25,952 bases of DNA from assembly GCA_964480635.1 (NCBI GenBank), contig CAYZQE010000026.1:1-25952 (forward strand). Direction: 5' to 3'. Of the stretch, positions 21,256 through 25,952 are shown piece after piece. The first letter of the stretch is position 1, and the number at the start of each line of letters is the position of its first letter. Position numbers and translations under genes: made by a program. Under the pieces are notes generated by a model. That model saw only the letters and a program-made list of their open reading frames with translations, was not told the DNA's origin and ran no database searches. Source of the stretch: CAYZQE01 sp964480635 (lineage in GTDB: Bacteria; Pseudomonadota; Gammaproteobacteria; GCA-001735895).

Positions 21256-22755
21256 TTAGTCCTTTAAAGTTTGGTTAATAAGGTATTGAGTGAGCAAAGG
21301 CACTGGTCTTCCAGTCGCACCTTTTTGTTCACCCGATTTCCATGCGGTACCTGCAATATCTAAATGAGCCCATTTGTACTTTTTGGTAAAACGCGATAAA
21401 AAGCAGCCTGCGGTAATTGAGCCAGCACCTTTGCCGCCAATATTAGCAATATCGGCAAAATTACTATCCAATTGTGATTGGTAATCATCCCATAATGGTA
21501 ATTGCCAAACGCGGTCATCAATTTGTAATCCAGAGCTTATCAGTTCGTTAATTAAAGGTGAATGGTTACCCATAACAGCCGATGGAATATGACCTAAAGC
21601 AACAATACAAGCGCCTGTTAAGGTGGCTATGTCGATCACGGTGCTGGGATTGAATTTTTCAGCATAGGTTAGGGCATCGCATAAAATTAAACGGCCTTCA
21701 GCATCGGTATTGAGTATTTCAATGGTGAGACCAGACATGCTGGTTACAATATCGCCAGGTTTTGTGGCTATGCCATCGGGCATATTTTCTGTGGTAGGAA
21801 TTATGCCAACAACATTCAATGGTAATTGCATTTCTGCAATGGTATTCATGGTGCCCATGACAGAGGCGGCACCACACATGTCATATTTCATTTCATCCAT
21901 GGCAGCACCGCCTTTGATTGAAATGCCACCAGAATCAAAAGTGACCCCTTTACCGACTAAAACAACAGGCTTTTCCCCTTTTTCGCCGCCAGTATAGTTA
22001 AGGGTAATGAGTTTGGCGGGTTCTCGGCTACCAGCCGAGACAGAAAGCAGCGAGCCCATCTTTAAGTCACGCATGTCACTTTCTTCTAAAACCTCAACGT
22101 GTAATGAGTTTTTAAAGGTTTTACCGAGTTGTATGGCTTGTTTTGCTAGATACGTAGGTGTGCAGACATTACCGGGTAAGTTGCCAAGATCTTTGGCTAG
22201 GCTAACGCCATGAGCAATTGCCTTGCCCTCTAAAATAGCATTTTCGCCTGATGTTAAGTCTCTGCGCGTAGAAACGTTCATCACTAATTTACGCAATAAC
22301 TTTTCAGATACCTTTTTAGATTTAAATTGATCAAATTTATAGCGGTAATTGTTAAACGCCATAACCGTATGCCGTACCTTCCATGCGCTGTCTCTATTTT
22401 TTATTGGTATTTCAGTGAGATAGGAATGACCTTCCATCGCACCTGTTTTAGCGATAGCTTTAGCCGTTGCTTCGATTATTTTTTGATGAGTTTGGTCATT
22501 AAGGTTTTTTTCTTTACCACAGCCGACTAATAAAACGCGATCTGATAGTGTGCCCGGTACATTATGTAATGAATGGGTTTGACCCAATTTGCCATCCATA
22601 TCGCCACGGCGGATGATCGTTGATAAATAACCATTGCTAACCGCATCAATTTCTTCACCGGCTTGTGATAATTTTCTTGGTTGATACACTGGAATGATTA
22701 AACACGCCGTACGTTGTTTATCAGGGTGACCGCTTTTTACGCCAAATTCCATCAT
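21256..22755 (-). CDS. pepA: Leucyl aminopeptidase (cytosol aminopeptidase, M17)
   Basis: A hexameric two-zinc M17 aminopeptidase that removes N-terminal residues. In E. coli it is also an accessory DNA-binding protein for XerCD recombination and for carAB regulation. The 499 aa are typical. The M17 signature NTDAEGRLILCDALTYAEKF is complete, and upstream metal/substrate residues appear in VLVGKGVTFDSGGISIKGG and MDEMKYDMCGAASVMG. Two ATGs (22755 and 22752) are adjacent; the second gives the more usual N-terminus MEFGVKSG. TAGG lies just upstream. It is divergent from lptF, the standard arrangement, with 75 bases between them. Confidence 0.97.
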   Translation of the reverse strand: MMEFGVKSGHPDKQRTACLIIPVYQPRKLSQAGEEIDAVSNGYLSTIIRRGDMDGKLGQTHSLHNVPGTLSDRVLLVGCGKEKNLNDQTHQKIIEATAKAIAKTGAMEGHSYLTEIPIKNRDSAWKVRHTVMAFNNYRYKFDQFKSKKVSEKLLRKLVMNVSTRRDLTSGENAILEGKAIAHGVSLAKDLGNLPGNVCTPTYLAKQAIQLGKTFKNSLHVEVLEESDMRDLKMGSLLSVSAGSREPAKLITLNYTGGEKGEKPVVLVGKGVTFDSGGISIKGGAAMDEMKYDMCGAASVMGTMNTIAEMQLPLNVVGIIPTTENMPDGIATKPGDIVTSMSGLTIEILNTDAEGRLILCDALTYAEKFNPSTVIDIATLTGACIVALGHIPSAVMGNHSPLINELISSGLQIDDRVWQLPLWDDYQSQLDSNFADIANIGGKGAGSITAGCFLSRFTKKYKWAHLDIAGTAWKSGEQKGATGRPVPLLTQYLINQTLKD

Positions 22756-22830
22756 GTTTGCCTAAATAAGTTGAGTTGCGTCATAAGATACTGACAAGTG
22801 TCTGTTATATCAATTTTTAAATTTTAAAGT

Positions 22831-23922
22831 ATGACGTCTATTATTTTCCGCTATCTAAGTTCTGAAGTGTTTAAAAGCAGCTTAGCAACGATGTTAGTGC
22901 TTTTTATTATATTAATGAGTAATACCTTTAGTGGTGTCTTAGAAGACATTGCATTAGGGGAAGTGCCCGAAAAAGCACTGATGCCTCTACTATTAAGGCA
23001 GGCAACCTCTTTAATTGTTTTATTAATTCCCTTTGGTTTTTTCTTAGGCGTTGTCTTAGCTTTTGGCAGGCTCTATAAAGACTATGAAATGCCTGTTCTT
23101 AATTCATGTGGTTTAGGCTATCGTCAAATGTTGCAGCCTATTATGGTGTTAATGCTGCCATTTTTTGCCGTTGCTTTATATTTCAGCTTATCTTTAAGTG
23201 CGGCATCTCAGCGTTATGCGCAAAGCACTGTTGATTCGTTTGAGCAAAAAGACGAGTTTGAACAAATCGTGGCAGGCCGTTTTAATGTGTCTGATAATGG
23301 CAGTCATGTTTTTTATATGGAATCGATGTCAAAAGATCGCTCTCAGCTAAAAAACGTGATTATAAATCAGTCTAATGCGGACATGTTCTCGTTTGGCATT
23401 GCAGAAAGTGGCGTACAAGTTAAAGATAATATAACAGGAGATTTATTTTTAGAATTGAGAAATGGTGTGCGTTATGAAGGGTTCCCAGGCGCTGCGGATT
23501 TTAAGGTCATTGAATATGAAGCCAATGGCATATTAATTGATATTCAGCCTAAAACAAAAAATAAAAAAAATAAAGTCACCGAAAAACCGTTTTTAGAGCT
23601 ATTAGGGTCAGACACTAAAAAAGATAAAATTGAGTTACAGTGGCGATTAGCAACACCTTTTTCATTATTAATATTAGGCCTTATTGCCGTGCCCCTAAGC
23701 TATGTTGCACCGCGTAATGGGCGTTATGGAAAGATGGGCGTAGCGATTTTGGTTTATATCCTTTATAACAATGCACTAGGAACGATGTTGGTCTGGATTG
23801 AAAAGGATATCGTGGCTGTTGAATACGGGTTTTGGATCGTTCACACCGCTTTTTTGATGTTAGCCTTATTTTTAGTGCTTAAAAGAAACCGTCGTTTTAC
23901 AGCATTTAGGTTTGCCCGATGA
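22831..23922 (+). CDS. lptF: LPS export ABC transporter permease LptF
   Basis: Inner-membrane permease that with LptG and the ATPase LptB2 extracts lipopolysaccharide and passes it to LptC-LptA. The 363-aa YjgP/YjgQ-type protein starts IIFRYLSSEVFKSSLATMLVLFIILMS, has three N-terminal membrane helices (about 15-37, 50-80, 98-120), a periplasmic beta-jellyroll (about 125-255) and three C-terminal helices from about 270 to 350. The cytoplasmic coupling segment GRLYKDYEMPVLNSCG is in place. Its stop overlaps lptG by 4 bases (ATGA). I see no convincing promoter in the 75-base gap to pepA. Confidence 0.95.
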   Translation: MTSIIFRYLSSEVFKSSLATMLVLFIILMSNTFSGVLEDIALGEVPEKALMPLLLRQATSLIVLLIPFGFFLGVVLAFGRLYKDYEMPVLNSCGLGYRQMLQPIMVLMLPFFAVALYFSLSLSAASQRYAQSTVDSFEQKDEFEQIVAGRFNVSDNGSHVFYMESMSKDRSQLKNVIINQSNADMFSFGIAESGVQVKDNITGDLFLELRNGVRYEGFPGAADFKVIEYEANGILIDIQPKTKNKKNKVTEKPFLELLGSDTKKDKIELQWRLATPFSLLILGLIAVPLSYVAPRNGRYGKMGVAILVYILYNNALGTMLVWIEKDIVAVEYGFWIVHTAFLMLALFLVLKRNRRFTAFRFAR

Positions 23923-24992
23923 TTTTTGAACGTTATATTATTAAAAGTATATTGCAAGGCACTCTCGTTACCTTGTTTGTGTTGGTTTGTATCAGTGTGT
24001 TTGTTACTTTTGTGGGGCAATTGAGCGCGATTGGAACCAATGATTATGGCTTTTATGAAGCATTTGTTTATGTGATGTTAAAAGTGCCTAAACAAGTTGT
24101 TTTTTCGCTGCCCATTTCGGTGTTTATCGGTTCTATCCTAAGTTTAGGGGCATTAGCATCAAATAATGAAATTATTGTTATGCAAGCATCAGGAATGTCG
24201 ATTAAACGCTTGGTTGGCATTGTCTTAAAGGCCGCCGTGATTATTGCTGTTTTAAGCGTTGCGATGCAACAGTGGGTTATCCCCAAAACTGAATCACAAG
24301 CGTCAGAAGGGCGGGCGGGTGCTAAAAAAGGCGTACAAAATTATAGTAAAAATAAATCAATTTGGCTGAAGGAAGGGAACAGGGTCATCCATGTTAGTCA
24401 ATTAAATAATAAAGGCGAAGCAAAAGGCGTAAAAATATTTGAACTGACGGATGATAGGCGCTTGTCTAAAGCATTAAGAGCATCGTCAGCTAAAGTGACA
24501 CAAGAAGGGTGGGAGCTAGAGGATGTCTATGAAAGTGTGCTGTTGGAAAAAGAGGTAAAAACACAATTTTATCCAACTTTAATTTATTCGGGCGGCCTAA
24601 CGGCTAGCTTGTTAAAATCTATGCGTGTAGCACCCATAGAAATGTCATTAACTGATTTATATCATTATCAATTATTCTTGGGCGTCAATGGCTTAGAAAA
24701 CGAAGCAGAAAAAATAATGTTTTGGCGTCGAGTTTACTCACCATTGACAATATTAGTCACGTGTACCTTAGCAATTCCCTTTATTTTAGGCTCACAAAGA
24801 GGGGGGCAGACAGGGCAGCGCATCATGTTGGGTATTATGGTAGGTTTGTCATTTGTGGCTATTGATCGTTTAGTTGTAAGAATGTGTCAATATATTGGCA
24901 TGGCACCGCAAATAAGTACTATAATCCCCTTATTGATTTTCTTGTCATTTAACTTGTTTTTAATGTATCGCGTCACGCATAAAAAAGATTAA
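23919..24992 (+). CDS. lptG: LPS export ABC transporter permease LptG
   Basis: Partner of LptF in the LptB2FG LPS extractor. The 357 aa start with IFERYIIKSILQGTLVTLFVLVCISVFV, followed by membrane helices near 55-80 and 98-120, a periplasmic beta domain (about 125-260), and C-terminal helices (about 275-295, 300-320, 330-350). The coupling helix region LGALASNNEIIVMQASGMS and the conserved WRRVYSPLTILVTC segment are typical. It starts inside the last codons of lptF (ATGA overlap). The presence of lptFG shows an LPS-containing outer membrane. Confidence 0.95.
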   Translation: MIFERYIIKSILQGTLVTLFVLVCISVFVTFVGQLSAIGTNDYGFYEAFVYVMLKVPKQVVFSLPISVFIGSILSLGALASNNEIIVMQASGMSIKRLVGIVLKAAVIIAVLSVAMQQWVIPKTESQASEGRAGAKKGVQNYSKNKSIWLKEGNRVIHVSQLNNKGEAKGVKIFELTDDRRLSKALRASSAKVTQEGWELEDVYESVLLEKEVKTQFYPTLIYSGGLTASLLKSMRVAPIEMSLTDLYHYQLFLGVNGLENEAEKIMFWRRVYSPLTILVTCTLAIPFILGSQRGGQTGQRIMLGIMVGLSFVAIDRLVVRMCQYIGMAPQISTIIPLLIFLSFNLFLMYRVTHKKD

Positions 24993-25021
24993 CAATTTTG
25001 ATGAAAAACCCTTTAAATTAC

Positions 25022-25049
25022 TTCACATAGAGAATTAAGTCAGTATAAT
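25022..25049 (+). promoter_or_regulatory. Promoter for rpsP-rimM-trmD
   Basis: TTCACA (25022-25027), a 16-base spacer and a perfect TATAAT (25044-25049). It lies 60 bases ahead of rpsP with no competing start, as expected for a strongly expressed ribosomal operon. Confidence 0.7.
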
Positions 25050-25109
25050 GCGCGTTTTTCTACGTGTAGACAGTTTTTATTGCCGATAAGGCAAAAACAG
25101 AGGTTATTT

Positions 25110-25358
25110 ATGGTTTCAATTCGTTTGGCTCGTGGTGGTTCTAAAAGACGCCCTTTTTATCATGTTGTTGTTAGTGATAGCAGAAGCCCAAGAGATGGTC
25201 GTTATATCGAGCGTTTAGGTTTTTTTAATCCTGGCGCAAAAGGTCAAGAAGAGTCATTACGTTTAGATTCTGATCGCCTTGGTTATTGGGTTTCTAAAGG
25301 CGCTCAACCTTCTGATCGCGTTCACACATTAATTAAGCAAGCGAGTAAAGCGGCTTAA
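25110..25358 (+). CDS. rpsP: 30S ribosomal protein S16
   Basis: Small-subunit protein S16, required for ordered 30S assembly. The 82-aa protein starts VSIRLARGGSKRRPFYHVVVSDSRSPRDGRYIERLGFFNP, the family signature. Start ATG 25110 is fixed by AGAGG (25099-25103) and by homology; the frame is open back to a TTG at 25080, but that would add ten residues not found in S16. It heads the conserved rpsP-rimM-trmD(-rplS) operon. Confidence 0.97.
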   Translation: MVSIRLARGGSKRRPFYHVVVSDSRSPRDGRYIERLGFFNPGAKGQEESLRLDSDRLGYWVSKGAQPSDRVHTLIKQASKAA

Positions 25359-25370
25359 TTGAGTGTTGAT

Positions 25371-25880
25371 ATGAGCACTGATAACAATGACTTGCTGGAA
25401 TGCGGTCATGTCACTGGTGTTCATGGTATTAAAGGTTGGATTAAAATTTTTTCCAACACCATACCCAGAGAACAAATAACAAGCATTTCACCTTGGTTAA
25501 TTGACATTGACGATAAACTCGTAGAGTTTAAAGTTAAAGGCAAAAAACAAGGTAAATTGATTGTTGCGCATCTAACAGGCTGTGATGACCGTAATACGGC
25601 ATTAGAGTATATAAATGCTAAAATTTTTATATCAAAAGCTCAGTTACCACATTTAGATAAGGGTAATTATTATTGGGCTGACCTAGAAGGTTTAAGCGTT
25701 GAAACAGCAGAAGGCGATCTGTTAGGCACGGTAGATCATTTGCTAGAGACAGGCGCTAATGATGTGCTTGTGCTAAAAGGTGAGCGTGAACGCTTAATTC
25801 CATTTGTTATGGATGATATTGTTTTGGATGTTAATTTGGATAAGGGTATTATTCGAGTTAATTGGCAAGCAGATTATTGA
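25371..25880 (+). CDS. rimM: Ribosome maturation factor RimM
   Basis: Binds S19 and assists maturation of the 30S head and 16S rRNA processing. The N-terminal RimM barrel (CGHVTGVHGIKGWIKIFSNT) and C-terminal PRC-type barrel (YYWADLEGLSVETAEGDLLGTV, then LIPFVMDDIVLDVNLDKGIIRVNW) are both present. I chose ATG 25371 (169 aa), preceded by GAGTG. A TTG at 25359, directly after the rpsP stop, would add four residues and cannot be excluded. Its place between rpsP and trmD is the standard arrangement. Confidence 0.95.
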   Translation: MSTDNNDLLECGHVTGVHGIKGWIKIFSNTIPREQITSISPWLIDIDDKLVEFKVKGKKQGKLIVAHLTGCDDRNTALEYINAKIFISKAQLPHLDKGNYYWADLEGLSVETAEGDLLGTVDHLLETGANDVLVLKGERERLIPFVMDDIVLDVNLDKGIIRVNWQADY

Positions 25881-25896
25881 TAATTGATTTGCTGAC

Positions 25897-25931
25897 TAGG
25901 GCTTTACTGAATAGGGCTTTACTGAATAGGG
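25897..25931 (+). repeat. 15-bp tandem repeat in the trmD leader
   Basis: The unit TAGGGCTTTACTGAA occurs twice (25897-25911, 25912-25926) and a third partial TAGGG follows (25927-25931). Each unit contains a TAGGG Shine-Dalgarno-like core; only the last is near the trmD ATG, 9 bases away. Confidence 0.75.
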
Positions 25932-25940
25932 ATGGTGACA

Positions 25941-25952
25941 ATGCGTTTTGAC
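25941..25952 (+). CDS. trmD: tRNA (guanine-N1)-methyltransferase TrmD, first codons only
   Basis: Only four codons (MRFD) are in the window. The call rests on position after rpsP-rimM, the TAGGG ribosome-binding site and the usual TrmD N-terminus of similar sequence. TrmD methylates G37 of tRNAs reading CUN, CCN and CGG to prevent frameshifting. Confidence 0.7.

Noticed and set aside
25080..25109. Ten-residue N-terminal extension of ribosomal protein S16
   Set aside because: The TTG at 25080 lies upstream of the clear AGAGG site, and S16 begins at the ATG at 25110.

Overview
This window is chromosomal DNA of an AT-rich gammaproteobacterium. The evidence is gene order: rlmN-pilW-rodZ-hisS-yfgM-bamB-der, dapA-bamC, tusE and holC-pepA divergent from lptFG, and rpsP-rimM-trmD are all classic gammaproteobacterial neighbourhoods. 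ispG, which sits between rodZ and hisS in enterobacteria, is absent here. A marine or sulfur/methylotroph-type lineage (Thiotrichales or Methylococcales-like) would fit, but that is a weak inference.

Layout. 1-284: right end of an IS66-family insertion sequence, inserted into a 307-bp-type repeat (285-558). 688-8130: a tightly packed, partly overlapping forward operon for rRNA/tRNA methylation, type IV pilus biogenesis, cell shape, histidyl-tRNA charging, outer-membrane assembly and ribosome GTPase Der. 8131-8784: a gene-free island between converging der and gltA, holding a nested inverted-repeat structure with a complete second copy of the 307-bp element. 8785-11955 (minus): citrate synthase, exonuclease VII large subunit and a peroxiredoxin. 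12074-14831 (plus): dapA, bamC and a metallo-beta-lactamase-fold hydrolase. 14828-19052: four poorly characterised envelope genes, a small secreted protein and a 609-aa membrane protein forward, then a membrane-anchored secreted protein and an M15/LAS-type metallopeptidase-like protein in reverse. 19154-22755 (minus): folE2, tusE/dsrC, a small protein, holC and pepA. 22831-end (plus): lptF, lptG, then rpsP, rimM and the first codons of trmD.

Most coding content is ordinary housekeeping. The unusual content is between genes. A family of terminal-inverted-repeat elements with ends like GGARRYYCTGAWYAAGT and 4-bp YTAR-type flanks (TTAA, CTAG) occurs at least five times, as two ~307-bp copies and three ~46-49-bp copies. 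The ends and targets resemble IS5-group elements, so these look like non-autonomous MITEs. The long form carries several internal hairpins. One of them keeps its pairing although its sequence differs between copies, so a structured RNA or cruciform-type DNA is worth testing. One copy was split by IS66, one is nested in a larger inverted repeat, and one supplies the stop codon of a gene.
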